Shown here one piece after another: positions 1 to 7,270 of a stretch of DNA of 45,543 nt. The notes beneath the pieces are model-generated. The model saw only the letters and a program-made list of their open reading frames with translations. It was not told the origin of the DNA and searched no databases. The DNA is taken from the NCBI GenBank assembly GCA_016190945.1, contig JACPPO010000039.1, forward strand, positions 1 through 45,543, written 5' to 3'. Made by a program: the position numbers and the translations under genes. Origin of the DNA: Acidobacteriota bacterium. GTDB lineage: Bacteria; Acidobacteriota; Vicinamibacteria; Vicinamibacterales; UBA2999. Each line of letters starts with the position of its first letter. Positions within the stretch are counted from its first letter, which is position 1.

Positions 1-865
1 GGTGTGTGGCCTCCTCCCATTCGGCCGCGCGAATGGCGTAACGGGCCCGCGGAAACCGCGGCTTCAGCCCTCCAGCGTCGCGCGCGGTCGCGCCGCCGAA
101 ATGATCGAAATGCAGGTGCGTGGCGAGCGCGAGATCGATGGTATCGGCGCTCAGCCCGACATCGGCGAGCGCATGATCGAGGTGGCGCGTCCGGTCGAAT
201 GCGTAGATGTCGCGCATCTTGACGTCCATCTTGTCGCCTGCTCCGCAGTCGACGATCATCCGGCCCCAGTCGCCTTCGATGACAAGTGGCCGCATGCCAA
301 GCAGGATGCGGTTGCGCTCGTCTGGCGCCGCCTGCGCTGCCCAGAGCGGACGCGGCACCACGCCGAACATGGCGCCGCCATCAAGGCTGAAGAGTCCATC
401 GTGCACGCTGGCGAGGTCGAGATTTCCCCAGGCGATTCGCTTCGACCCGAGAGCGGACCGCGGCCGTGCGGACTGTTTCAGCTCCACGAGCACGCCATGC
501 GCGGCCGACGGATGGATAAACGCGACGAGCGCCGACCGGGCGCCCTGCCGGGGCTGCTCGTCGATCAGCCGGACACCGCGCGCCCGCAGGTGATCGAGCG
601 CCCCACGAAGGTCGTCCACGCGGAGCGTGATGTGATGAATGCCAGGCCCGCGCTTCTGGAGGTAGCCGGCAATGGGTGAATCCGGCGCCGTGGGCTCCAG
701 CAGCTCCAGCGCGCTCTGGCCGGCGGGAATAACGTGCGCCCGTACACCCTGCGCCCGCACTTCTTCCGGGGCCTCAATCTCCAGGCCGAGCGCGTCCCGA
801 TAAAAAGAGAGCGCGGCATCGATATCCTGCACCGCGATCCCGATGTGGTCGAGAACGGCTTTCAT
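1..865 (-). CDS. Methylmalonyl-CoA epimerase domain fused to a metallo-beta-lactamase-fold hydrolase domain (partial)
   Basis: The minus frame from ATG 865-863 stays open for 288 codons to the window edge, so the C-terminus is missing. Residues 1-130 are a VOC domain of the methylmalonyl-CoA epimerase type (N-terminus MKAVLDHIGIAVQDID). Likely metal ligands are H7, E54 in SALELLEP, H77/H78 and E128. This enzyme converts (S)- to (R)-methylmalonyl-CoA. A linker of about 20 residues leads into a second domain with the start of an MBL fold: LDGGAMFGVVPRPLW near 172-186 and the zinc motif HLHFDH at 250-255. The first MBL strand lies before the first internal Met (about 175), so an internal start would cut the fold. 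That argues for a true fusion over two overlapping genes. The ATG overlaps the meaB stop (ATGA), so the two are probably translationally coupled. The MBL substrate is unknown. Confidence 0.85.
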   Translation of the reverse strand, partial: MKAVLDHIGIAVQDIDAALSFYRDALGLEIEAPEEVRAQGVRAHVIPAGQSALELLEPTAPDSPIAGYLQKRGPGIHHITLRVDDLRGALDHLRARGVRLIDEQPRQGARSALVAFIHPSAAHGVLVELKQSARPRSALGSKRIAWGNLDLASVHDGLFSLDGGAMFGVVPRPLWAAQAAPDERNRILLGMRPLVIEGDWGRMIVDCGAGDKMDVKMRDIYAFDRTRHLDHALADVGLSADTIDLALATHLHFDHFGGATARDAGGLKPRFPRARYAIRAAEWEEATH

Positions 866-1809
866 CCTTTCAGTGCCTGCTTCATCAGTTCGGCGGCGGC
901 CGTGTATGGGTCGACCTCGCGCGCGGCGATGCGGTCGATGACGCGATCCAGTTCGCCGGCAGGCAGGAGGCGCTCGATGTGCTGCAGGAACCGGTGTGAC
1001 AGTAACTCGCGCAGGCGATATTCCTGGCGCGTACGCGTGCGGCGGCCGGACGCCTTCATCGAGTGCGCCTGAAACTCCCCGATCGCCGCCCGGAGTGCCG
1101 GGATCCCCTCTCCCGTCGTGGCGATTGTCTTCACGATCGGCGGCCGCCATTCCTCCGGCGCGGCCGCTTGCAGCGCCTGACTTGCCGCAATCGTCTGCAC
1201 GAGCCGGTCTGCGCCCTCACGATCGGCCTGGTTGACGACAAAGATGTCCGCAATCTCCATGATGCCCGCCTTGAGCGCCTGCACTTCGTCGCCACTGGTC
1301 GGCACCAGCACGACGACGGACACGTCCGCGGTTCCCGCGATATCGATTTCCCCCTGCCCGACACCCACGGTCTCGATAACGATCGTGTCCTTGCCCGACG
1401 CGTCCAGGATCACGGCGACGTCGCCGGTGGCGCGCGCGAGACCGCCAAGATGGCCGCGCGTCGCCATGCTGCGAATAAACACGTCGCTGTCGGAAAAGTG
1501 ACGGCCCATTCGTACGCGATCCCCCAGGACCGCGCCGCCGCTGAACGGACTCGTCGGATCGACGGCGATCACGCCCACCTTCTTGCCGTCCTTCCGAAGC
1601 TCTCCGGTGAGGCGATCGACGAGCGTGCTCTTGCCGGCCCCCGGCGGTCCTGTGATGCCAATGAGCTGCGCGCGCCCGGTCTTGGGAAAGATGGCCCGCA
1701 GCAGCTCCACGCCCGCCGGTGAGTCGTCTTCGACAAGCGAAATGGCGCGCGCTATCGCCCGCGCGTCACCCGCGAGCACGCCTTCGGCCAGGGTGGAGTC
1801 AGGCGGCAA
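862..1809 (-). CDS. meaB: Methylmalonyl-CoA mutase-associated GTPase MeaB
   Basis: This is a G3E-family P-loop GTPase that protects methylmalonyl-CoA mutase and gates delivery of its B12 cofactor. The Walker A motif is GPPGAGKST, after LIGITG. AVDPTSPFSGGAVLGDR and the switch region RSMATRGHLGG are typical of MeaB/ArgK. NQAD stands where NKxD gives guanine specificity. The open frame extends up to TTG 1860, but that would put about 60 nt inside the upstream dehydrogenase. The family normally starts close to the conserved LAEGVLAGD, so the start is probably TTG 1809, overlapping the dehydrogenase stop, or GTG 1779. No strong ribosome-binding site settles this. The gene sits between an acyl-CoA dehydrogenase and the epimerase fusion. 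The mutase subunits are about 34 kb away at 35541-37596. Confidence 0.93.
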   Translation of the reverse strand: MPPDSTLAEGVLAGDARAIARAISLVEDDSPAGVELLRAIFPKTGRAQLIGITGPPGAGKSTLVDRLTGELRKDGKKVGVIAVDPTSPFSGGAVLGDRVRMGRHFSDSDVFIRSMATRGHLGGLARATGDVAVILDASGKDTIVIETVGVGQGEIDIAGTADVSVVVLVPTSGDEVQALKAGIMEIADIFVVNQADREGADRLVQTIAASQALQAAAPEEWRPPIVKTIATTGEGIPALRAAIGEFQAHSMKASGRRTRTRQEYRLRELLSHRFLQHIERLLPAGELDRVIDRIAAREVDPYTAAAELMKQALKG

Positions 1810-2941
1810 GGAGCTGACGCGCGATGACCAGCCGCTGGATCTCGCTGGTGCCCTCGCCAATCGTGGTGAGCTTCACGTCTCGAAAGAACTTCTCCGCCGG
1901 GTAGTCCTTGATGAATCCGTAGCCACCATGGATCTGGACGCCGTCCTCCGCGACCCGCACGGCAATCTCACTCGAGTAGAGCTTGGCCATGGCCGCCTCT
2001 AAGGTCGTCCGCCGTCCCTGGTCCTTCATTGAGGCCGCGCGATACGTCAGCAGCCGCGCCGCCTCGATGCGGCCCGCGTTCTCCACCAGCTTGGCACGAA
2101 TGCTCTGAAAGGCGCCGATCGGCTGCCCGAACTGCCTGCGCACGAAGGCGTAGTCGCGCGCCGCTTCGTGCGCTCCCTGCGCGAGGCCCACGGCCAGCGC
2201 GGCGATGCCGATCCGGCCGGCGTCCAGCACCTGCAGCGCGTTGATGAATCCCTGTCCTTCAACTCCCAAGAGCTGCGACGCCGGGACGCGGCAGTTCTCG
2301 AAGATGACCTCGCTTGTCTCGCTCGCGCGCATCCCGAGTTTGTCCTCCTTCTTGCCGGCGCGGAAGCCCGGCGTTCCACGCTCGACGATGAACGCCGAGA
2401 TGCCGCGGCTTCCCTTTCCTCGGCTCGTCACCGCCATCACGACGATAAGGTCTCCCGACCGACCGTGCGTGATGAATTGCTTCGTCCCGTTGATCACCCA
2501 GCAGTCGCCTTCGCGCACCGCGCTCGTTCGCACTGCCGCCGCGTCGCTGCCCGCGGACGCTTCGGTGAGACCCCAGGCCGCCAGCTTCCGACCCGTCGCG
2601 AGCGGTACCAGATAGCAGCGCTTCTGCTCCTCGGTGCCGAAGGCGGCAATATGCGCGGCGCCCAGACCGTTATGCGCCGCCACCGACAGGCAGATCGACG
2701 GATCGACGCGGGCCAGCTCTTCGATGCAGATGCAGTAGTCGACAAAGGACATGGCCGCGCCGCCATATTGTTCCGGGAACTGGATGCCCATCAGGCCCAG
2801 CGAGGCGAGCTTCGGCGTGAGTGCCGGTGAATACTGCTGCGCCTCGTCCCATTCCCTGACATGGGGCCGGATCTCGCTCTCGGCAAATTCGCGGATGCCG
2901 CGCCGCAGCAGCGCCTGATCGTCAGTTAACTGCAGATTCAT
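1799..2941 (-). CDS. Acyl-CoA dehydrogenase (FAD), short/branched-chain type
   Basis: This is a 380-residue flavoprotein dehydrogenase oxidising an acyl-CoA thioester to the 2-enoyl-CoA with electron-transfer flavoprotein as acceptor. The three-part ACAD fold is complete: N-terminal helices (LTDDQALLRRGIREFAESE), the middle beta domain with LTEASAGSDAAA and WVINGTKQFIT, and the C-terminal helices with RRQFGQPIGAFQ and IHGGYGFIKDYP. The catalytic base is the Glu of GEGTSEIQR (about E363). I chose ATG 2941; an ATG two codons upstream (2947) is equally open. The gene heads the minus-strand set with meaB and the epimerase fusion, suggesting branched-chain amino-acid or propionyl-CoA catabolism. 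The exact chain-length preference cannot be read from sequence. Confidence 0.93.
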   Translation of the reverse strand: MNLQLTDDQALLRRGIREFAESEIRPHVREWDEAQQYSPALTPKLASLGLMGIQFPEQYGGAAMSFVDYCICIEELARVDPSICLSVAAHNGLGAAHIAAFGTEEQKRCYLVPLATGRKLAAWGLTEASAGSDAAAVRTSAVREGDCWVINGTKQFITHGRSGDLIVVMAVTSRGKGSRGISAFIVERGTPGFRAGKKEDKLGMRASETSEVIFENCRVPASQLLGVEGQGFINALQVLDAGRIGIAALAVGLAQGAHEAARDYAFVRRQFGQPIGAFQSIRAKLVENAGRIEAARLLTYRAASMKDQGRRTTLEAAMAKLYSSEIAVRVAEDGVQIHGGYGFIKDYPAEKFFRDVKLTTIGEGTSEIQRLVIARQLLAA

Positions 2942-2966
2942 GACCATTCATGGCCCGCACCGATCG

Positions 2967-2972
2967 TATCAT
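2967..2972 (+). promoter_or_regulatory. Putative -10 element (TATCAT) for a leaderless start
   Basis: TATCAT lies 5 nt before the ATG at 2978. That spacing would put the transcription start on or next to the start codon. No Shine-Dalgarno sequence is present. The divergent dehydrogenase starts only 36 nt away, leaving little room for a conventional leader. This is one of several similar sites in the window. Confidence 0.4.
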
Positions 2973-2977
2973 TCGGT

Positions 2978-3460
2978 ATGCACCCGATCCGCCTTGTGTT
3001 GTTCGCCACGCTTCTCACCGCCGCAACGTCGGTGCCCGCCTTCGCGGACGCGACGATCTTTGTTGGCAGCACCGCCACGCCGGCGAACCGGCCCGTGAAG
3101 GGGCTGGCGCTTGGCGTCGGGCTCCTGGTGGTTGGCTTCGAGTTCGAATTCGCCGATACCGGCGAAACGGTGGAGGAAGCCGCGCCCTCGCTCAGGACCG
3201 GGATGGGCAACGTGCTGCTGCAGACGCCGATTCCGGTCGCGGGGATGCAGTTCTATCTGACGACGGGCGGCGGCCTGTATCGCGAGCGCCTCGGCACGCG
3301 TCAGGAAACGCAGCTTGGCGTGAACACGGGCGGAGGCGCGAAGATCTCGCTGCTGGGCCCGATCCGGGCGCGGCTCGATTACCGCATCTTCAAGCTACGC
3401 GGCGAGCCGCTCCACTCGGTAGTGCACCGCGTCTACGCAGGATTGAATCTGGCCTTTTGA
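2978..3460 (+). CDS. Small outer-membrane beta-barrel-like exported protein, unknown function
   Basis: 160 residues. The N-terminus (MHPIRLVLFATLLTAATSVPAFA) is a Sec signal peptide with likely cleavage after AFA near residue 23. The mature part alternates hydrophobic and polar residues and is rich in Gly and aromatics. Examples are LGVGLLVVGFEFEFADTG, YLTTGGGLYRERLG, a predicted strand LDYRIFKLRG, and a C-terminal YAGLNLAF ending in Phe. That terminal pattern is typical of outer-membrane barrels recognised by the Bam machinery. The length would suit a small barrel of about eight strands. It is transcribed divergently from the acyl-CoA dehydrogenase and converges on the next gene across an inverted-repeat element. 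No specific ligand or family can be named. Confidence 0.78.
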   Translation: MHPIRLVLFATLLTAATSVPAFADATIFVGSTATPANRPVKGLALGVGLLVVGFEFEFADTGETVEEAAPSLRTGMGNVLLQTPIPVAGMQFYLTTGGGLYRERLGTRQETQLGVNTGGGAKISLLGPIRARLDYRIFKLRGEPLHSVVHRVYAGLNLAF

Positions 3461-3467
3461 GGATGCC

Positions 3468-3522
3468 TGTGGGGCGAGCCTAGCCAGGCTCGCCCGGCGG
3501 ACCCGACAGGGTCCGCCCCACA
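3468..3522. repeat. Nested inverted repeat able to fold as a three-way junction, between convergent genes
   Basis: Three sets of arms nest together. The outer arms are TGTGGGGCG (3468-3476) and CGCCCCACA (3514-3522). The first inner hairpin is GGGCGAGCC (3472-3480) with GGCTCGCCC (3487-3495). The second is GGCGGACCC (3496-3504) with GGGTCCGCC (3509-3517). The outer arms overlap parts of the inner ones, so folds may compete. The element sits between convergent genes and could end transcription both ways. It has no T-run, so it may instead be a REP-like dispersed element. Related GGCGGGTCC/GGACCCGCC arms occur at 12815-12870 and 27873-27898. Confidence 0.75.
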
Positions 3523-3542
3523 TGCAGCTTCTATCAGACCGT

Positions 3543-4184
3543 TCATCGCGCCGGCGGTGCGGGGCGTGGCGTTGGATCCGGCGTGATGAGCATCGGCGCC
3601 CCGGGCGGCGGGAGCGGCGGCGGCTCGACCGGCGTCAGGTTCAAGAGGCTCCCGCCCCCCGCCAATGCACCCGTGTACAGCTTCCAGATGCTTTGAATCT
3701 GATCCGGGTACGCGTCGCTCAAGATGCGCCCGAGGCCATAGTCGGCGTCGGCTACAGTGGGATCGATCACGAACACATAGAGCGCCGTGCCGTTCGGTCC
3801 CGGTTCCGTGGCCTTGAACACCCGCCAGCCTTGCGCTTGCGCGCGCACCTCCGCATCTGTCGACTTGTCGAACGCGGCCTGCAGGTACCCGATCACCATC
3901 TCGAAGTCGACGACGCGTTCCGGGCGCACCGCGTTGAAGATCATGCCCGTCCGCGCCGTGAATGTCCGTGCACCGAGCGACACTGGCGGCACCACAGGGG
4001 CGGGCACCACCGGCCCAGGCACCGCCGGCGCAGTTCCCACCGGAGGCGGCTGTTGAGGAGCGGGAGACGTGGGGACGGGCTGTTGAGGAGCCGGCACAGG
4101 CGTCTGCCCCGGCGCCGGCGCCTGCGCATGAGCGACAAGTCCCATCAGGAGCATCGCGGCAGCCGTCGTTGGTGCGATTCGCAT
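3543..4184 (-). CDS. Exported proline-rich protein, paralogue of the gene at 4291-4758
   Basis: 213 residues, no recognised family. The N-terminus MRIAPTTAAAMLLMGLVAHAQA is a signal peptide. A low-complexity Pro/Ala/Gln stretch follows to about residue 70, then a folded core (about 74-186), then a second Pro-rich tail (about 190-213). The core aligns with the neighbouring 155-residue protein. TFTARTGMIFNAV pairs with TFTGEMVVWAFAV, DFEMVIGYLQAAF with DYEQVVAKLKDAL, QGWRVFK with AGWKVMK, and DPTVADADYG with SPVVPDADYS. The two are therefore tandem paralogues, this one with added Pro-rich flanks that could reach across the cell wall or bind a partner. It is separated from its paralogue by a terminator-like hairpin. 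Confidence 0.75.
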   Translation of the reverse strand: MRIAPTTAAAMLLMGLVAHAQAPAPGQTPVPAPQQPVPTSPAPQQPPPVGTAPAVPGPVVPAPVVPPVSLGARTFTARTGMIFNAVRPERVVDFEMVIGYLQAAFDKSTDAEVRAQAQGWRVFKATEPGPNGTALYVFVIDPTVADADYGLGRILSDAYPDQIQSIWKLYTGALAGGGSLLNLTPVEPPPLPPPGAPMLITPDPTPRPAPPAR

Positions 4185-4200
4185 CTCAAACTACTCTCTA

Positions 4201-4239
4201 CACAACAAAAGCCACAAACGGCTGAAAGCCGCCCGTGGC
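4201..4239 (-). terminator. Rho-independent terminator between the tandem paralogues
   Basis: On the minus strand AGCCAC pairs with GTGGCT (4234-4239 with 4209-4214) and CGGCT with AGCCG (4226-4230 with 4218-4222) around a three-base loop. TTTTGTTGT follows directly (4209-4201). It lies downstream of the 155-residue gene and upstream of the 213-residue gene. Confidence 0.72.
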
Positions 4240-4290
4240 TCTGATCTCCTGGTACGGAACGGACTCCGGCGGTCCGCCGGGGCACGTCCG

Positions 4291-4758
4291 TTACTTCGAA
4301 AAGTCGTGCGTCACCGACCCCTGAACGAGGAAGAGCGCCGCTTTCAGGGATCCGCGATAGGCGTCGTAGAACGCCTGCTGCTCGGCCGGTTCCTTGAACA
4401 CCTCGTAGACGATGTTCACGATCGAGTAGTCGGCATCCGGAACGACAGGACTGATTACGTGGATGTAGAGAACGCTGCCGTCGGGCTGAGGCGCGGCGTT
4501 CTTCATCACCTTCCACCCCGCCAGCTGCTGCTTGGCCTCGGGCCGCTCAGACTTGGAGAGCGCGTCTTTCAGTTTCGCGACAACCTGCTCGTAGTCTGCG
4601 GTCTTGTCCGCGTTCACAGCGAACGCCCACACCACCATCTCACCCGTAAACGTGGTCTTCTGAGGCGCGGCTTGGGCGAACACGGTGCCGTGACCCTGCG
4701 AAAACGCCGGTAACAATACGATCCCGCCAGCTAGTAGTAACCCGACCAGTTGTCGCAT
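4291..4758 (-). CDS. Small exported protein of unknown function, paralogue of the gene at 3543-4184
   Basis: 155 residues. Signal peptide MRQLVGLLLAGGIVLLPAFS, with cleavage probably after FAQA near residue 30. The rest is one globular core of about 115 residues without Pro-rich flanks. It shares conserved positions with the adjacent paralogue: the initial TFTG strand, a central DYEQVV helix, GWKVMK, a VLYIHVI strand, a DADYS turn and a final helix-rich part ending VTHDFSK. A good ribosome-binding site (GGAGG, 6 nt before the ATG) supports the start. It follows hemW by about 27 nt and ends at a hairpin with a T-tract. No enzyme motif is visible. A periplasmic ligand-binding or structural role is possible but unsupported. 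Confidence 0.78.
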   Translation of the reverse strand: MRQLVGLLLAGGIVLLPAFSQGHGTVFAQAAPQKTTFTGEMVVWAFAVNADKTADYEQVVAKLKDALSKSERPEAKQQLAGWKVMKNAAPQPDGSVLYIHVISPVVPDADYSIVNIVYEVFKEPAEQQAFYDAYRGSLKAALFLVQGSVTHDFSK

Positions 4759-4785
4759 CTCAAGCCTCCGGGGAAAGCCGATACT

Positions 4786-5919
4786 CTACCGTACAGTTGA
4801 ACGGATGAAAACGGTCATGATCTCATGAGCAAGAAGCATTCCTGCCCGCGGCAGCCGCAATGACCCGCCATCATAAAGCAGAACCCCTTGATCCACGAAA
4901 GGCTGCAGCTCCCCACCATACCTGTCCCAGACGTCGACATCGTACCGCTTTTTCACTACTGGTAAGTCAAGACCGGCGTTGAGCCGAAGTCCGGTGAACA
5001 GGGCCTCTTCCAGCCGCTCCTCCGCCGACAGCGGCCGGTGCTCCGTGGCGACCGGTCTTCCAGCGGCGACGGCGGAGATGTACTCCTCCGCGGCGGACAC
5101 GTTCTTCCAGCGCGCCCCTGCCCGGGTGGAATGCGCGCCGCTTCCAACTCCGAGCCACTCGCCATCGGTCCAGTACTTCAGGTTGTGCCGCGAGTGGCGC
5201 CCCGGGCGTGCCACGTTGGAGATCTCATACTGCACGTAGCCCGCCTTGTCCATCCTGTCGAGGCCGGACAGGTACATCTCCGCTGCATCGTCTTCAGGAG
5301 CGAGGGACCACCGACCGCGCGCCATCGCGTCGCGAAGCGGCGCGTTGGGATGGATTTCGAGCAGGTACATCGACGCGTGCTCCGGACCAAGCGCGATGAG
5401 TCCGTCGACCGACTCGAGCCATTGCGCCACCCTCTGTTGCGGCAGCCACATCATCAGGTCGAGCGAAATGTTGTCGAAACCCGCGGCGCGAGCCATCCCA
5501 AACGCACCGACCGCCGTGGCCGCCGAGTGCAGGCGGCTCAGGCGCCCGAGCTCGTCATCGCGGAATGATTGGACGCCGTAACTCAGTCGGTTCACGCCGG
5601 CCGCCCGAAAGCCGTCCAACCGCCCGGGCGTCATCGTCTCCGGATTGGCCTCGAGCGTGATCTCGGCGTCGCTGGTAAGGGACCACGATTGCCGGCACGC
5701 CTCGATGATGGTTGCCACCTCCGGCGGATCGAGCAGCGACGGCGTGCCGCCGCCGAAGAAGATCGTGTCTGCCGGCGAGCCATCGGCCGCCCGCCGGATC
5801 TCGGTCAGCAGCGCGGCGACGTACCGCTCCTTCAGGCCTGCGTCGAAGAGGCCGCGGTTGAAGTTGCAGTAGTTGCAGATGGCCGAACAGAAGGGAATGT
5901 GGACGTAGAGGCCCAGCAC
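4786..5919 (-). CDS. hemW: Radical SAM protein of the HemW (heme chaperone / HemN-like) family
   Basis: 377 residues from GTG 5919. The radical SAM cluster motif FCSAICNYCNF (C11, C15, C18) follows LGLYVHIP directly, as in HemW. The aromatic after the third Cys separates this group from true coproporphyrinogen dehydrogenase HemN. TIFFGGGTPSLL, ITLEANPETMT and NRLSYGVQSF are diagnostic. The C-terminal part has the winged-helix-like HemN_C pattern (LEEALFTGLRLNAGL). HemW binds heme and is thought to deliver it to membrane enzymes. An ATG at 5970 is open in frame but would add MVGRTRGIII... unlike the family and overlap the upstream gene by 34 nt, so GTG 5919 is preferred. It lies just downstream of the DnaC-like ATPase. 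Confidence 0.9.
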   Translation of the reverse strand: MLGLYVHIPFCSAICNYCNFNRGLFDAGLKERYVAALLTEIRRAADGSPADTIFFGGGTPSLLDPPEVATIIEACRQSWSLTSDAEITLEANPETMTPGRLDGFRAAGVNRLSYGVQSFRDDELGRLSRLHSAATAVGAFGMARAAGFDNISLDLMMWLPQQRVAQWLESVDGLIALGPEHASMYLLEIHPNAPLRDAMARGRWSLAPEDDAAEMYLSGLDRMDKAGYVQYEISNVARPGRHSRHNLKYWTDGEWLGVGSGAHSTRAGARWKNVSAAEEYISAVAAGRPVATEHRPLSAEERLEEALFTGLRLNAGLDLPVVKKRYDVDVWDRYGGELQPFVDQGVLLYDGGSLRLPRAGMLLAHEIMTVFIRSTVR

Positions 5920-5936
5920 GCTACGATTCCAGCACG

Positions 5937-6800
5937 CTACGATGATGATCCCGCGCGTCCTCCCGACCATTTGAGGTCGGCCTTGCCATCGCCGCCGCGC
6001 TCCTTGATCTGCGCGCGCGCCTGACCCGTCGCGCGTGAGGGCAGCGTGGCCTTGCGCGACGCCTTGCTGCGAAGCTTCCAGAGAGTGACCAGGTCGTCGA
6101 CGCCGCCGTTCGGTGGCAACTCGCGATAGTCGGCGCCGTCAAGGTCCACCAGCTCGCACATCTCGTGGAGACGGGAGCGCATCCGGTAGCCGATGCGGAA
6201 CAGCAGAGAATCCGGATCGGTGATGTCGTCCCCCCGCTCTTCGTAGTTCGAGGTGAAGATAGTCGTGCGCTGCGCGCTGTAACGGGCGTTGACGATCAGG
6301 TTCAGGGTCTCCTCGACCCATTCCGACGTCTTTTCCGCGCCCAGATCGTCCAGTACGAACATGTCCGCTTCCATGACGGGCTTGAGTACATCCATCTCCG
6401 CCGTCTGGTTCACCGGGTCGTAGGTGCTCCGGATGACGCGAAGCAGGTCGCGAGTGTCGTAGAAGATCCCGCGGGCACCGCGCGTTGCAATCACCCGTCG
6501 CAGGATAGCCACCGCCAGGTGGGTCTTCCCCACACCCGGAGGGCCAAGGAGGAGCAACCCGCGGTCGACGACCGGAAAACCCTCCGCAAGACGCGTGGCA
6601 TGCTGCAGCGCCTTCGTGAGCTTCTCGTTGTAGGCGATGTAGTTGGCGAGGTCGCAGTGCTGATACCGGCGCGGGATGCGCGCCTCCGCGAGCAACCGCG
6701 CGGCTGCAGACTCGCGCATGCAGTCGCAGCGCGCGACCCGCGAGGCACCGTCGACCTCGATCGTCTTCCAACCGGTGTCGTCGCAAATCTCGCAGGCCAC
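5937..6800 (-). CDS. DnaC/DnaI/IstB-type AAA+ ATPase with N-terminal zinc-ribbon-like motif
   Basis: 287 residues. The N-terminus has paired cysteines (C3/C6 and C25/C27: CEICDDTG and CDC), as in DnaI/DnaC-type helicase loaders. The AAA+ core has Walker A GPPGVGKTHLA (86-96), Walker B MFVLDDLGAEK and sensor-like TTIFTSNY. The arginine-rich FRIGYRMRSRLHEMCELVDLDG matches the usual end of the domain (RxxSRL-type). A basic, low-complexity tail of about 50 residues follows. The family loads replicative helicase or acts as an IS21 partner. No transposase is near, so a helicase-loader role is the more likely, as inference. The gene lies downstream of hspR and its stop is 17 nt before the proposed hemW start. 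Confidence 0.85.
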   Translation of the reverse strand: MACEICDDTGWKTIEVDGASRVARCDCMRESAAARLLAEARIPRRYQHCDLANYIAYNEKLTKALQHATRLAEGFPVVDRGLLLLGPPGVGKTHLAVAILRRVIATRGARGIFYDTRDLLRVIRSTYDPVNQTAEMDVLKPVMEADMFVLDDLGAEKTSEWVEETLNLIVNARYSAQRTTIFTSNYEERGDDITDPDSLLFRIGYRMRSRLHEMCELVDLDGADYRELPPNGGVDDLVTLWKLRSKASRKATLPSRATGQARAQIKERGGDGKADLKWSGGRAGSSS

Positions 6801-6823
6801 GACGCGATCCTATCGTACTTGCA

Positions 6824-6858
6824 GACTTACTTTTGACTTTTGATTCTTGACTTCGAAC
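6824..6858. repeat. Degenerate 7-9 nt word repeat overlapping the hspR 3' end
   Basis: Read on the minus strand this is a run of near-copies of AGTCAAAA/GAATCAAA words (GTCAAG, AATCAAAAG, TCAAAAG, TAAG). It supplies the last codons of hspR, giving a C-terminus SKSRIKSQK. It is similar in style to the blocks at 27043-27161, 41791-41863 and 43057-43092. Confidence 0.5.
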
Positions 6859-7267
6859 TTTCAGCGTCAGAAGTATCGGTCGTGTGCCTTACGAGATCGG
6901 TCGGTGAGGACTTGACGAGCGCGGTGCTCAGCCGCTGCTCCCAGTCGCCGATGCCGCGGGCAAGTTCGCGCTTGACGTAATCCATGAACTCGTTGACTTC
7001 ATGCTGCATTTCTTCGATCTTGCGGCGCATGTTCAGGATGATCTCCACCCCGGCCAGGTTGACACCGAGATCGCGTGTTAGCGCCAGGATGGTTTCGAGC
7101 CGCTCCAGGTCCTCTTCCGAGTACAGGCGTGTGTTGCCCTCGGTCCGCGACGGTTTGAGGAGTCCCTCGCGCTCGTACAGGCGCAGTGTCTGCGGGTGGA
7201 TGTCATACTTCTGCGACACGGCGCTGATCATGTAATAGGCCTTGCCGCGCTCGGCACGCTTCGCCAT
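6827..7267 (-). CDS. hspR: MerR-family heat-shock repressor HspR
   Basis: 146 residues. The N-terminal winged helix-turn-helix (AVSQKYDIHPQTLRLYEREG) is followed by LLKPSRTEGNTRLYSEEDLERLETI, the HspR signature. A helical segment with NLAGVEIILNMRRKIEEMQ comes next. HspR represses the dnaK operon and uses DnaK as co-repressor. Its place as last gene after dnaK-dnaJ matches the actinobacterial arrangement, but no grpE is present here. ATG 7267 was chosen; a GTG one codon upstream is possible. It starts 3 nt after the dnaJ stop. The acidic/Ser-rich tail ends in residues encoded by a degenerate repeat. The likely operator lies before dnaK at 10368-10382. Confidence 0.95.
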   Translation of the reverse strand: MAKRAERGKAYYMISAVSQKYDIHPQTLRLYEREGLLKPSRTEGNTRLYSEEDLERLETILALTRDLGVNLAGVEIILNMRRKIEEMQHEVNEFMDYVKRELARGIGDWEQRLSTALVKSSPTDLVRHTTDTSDAESSKSRIKSQK

Positions 7268-7270
7268 CAC

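Noticed and set aside
5937-6800. IS21-type transposition helper (IstB)
   Set aside because: No transposase or terminal repeats nearby. The N-terminal cysteine pairs and housekeeping neighbours favour a helicase-loader type protein.
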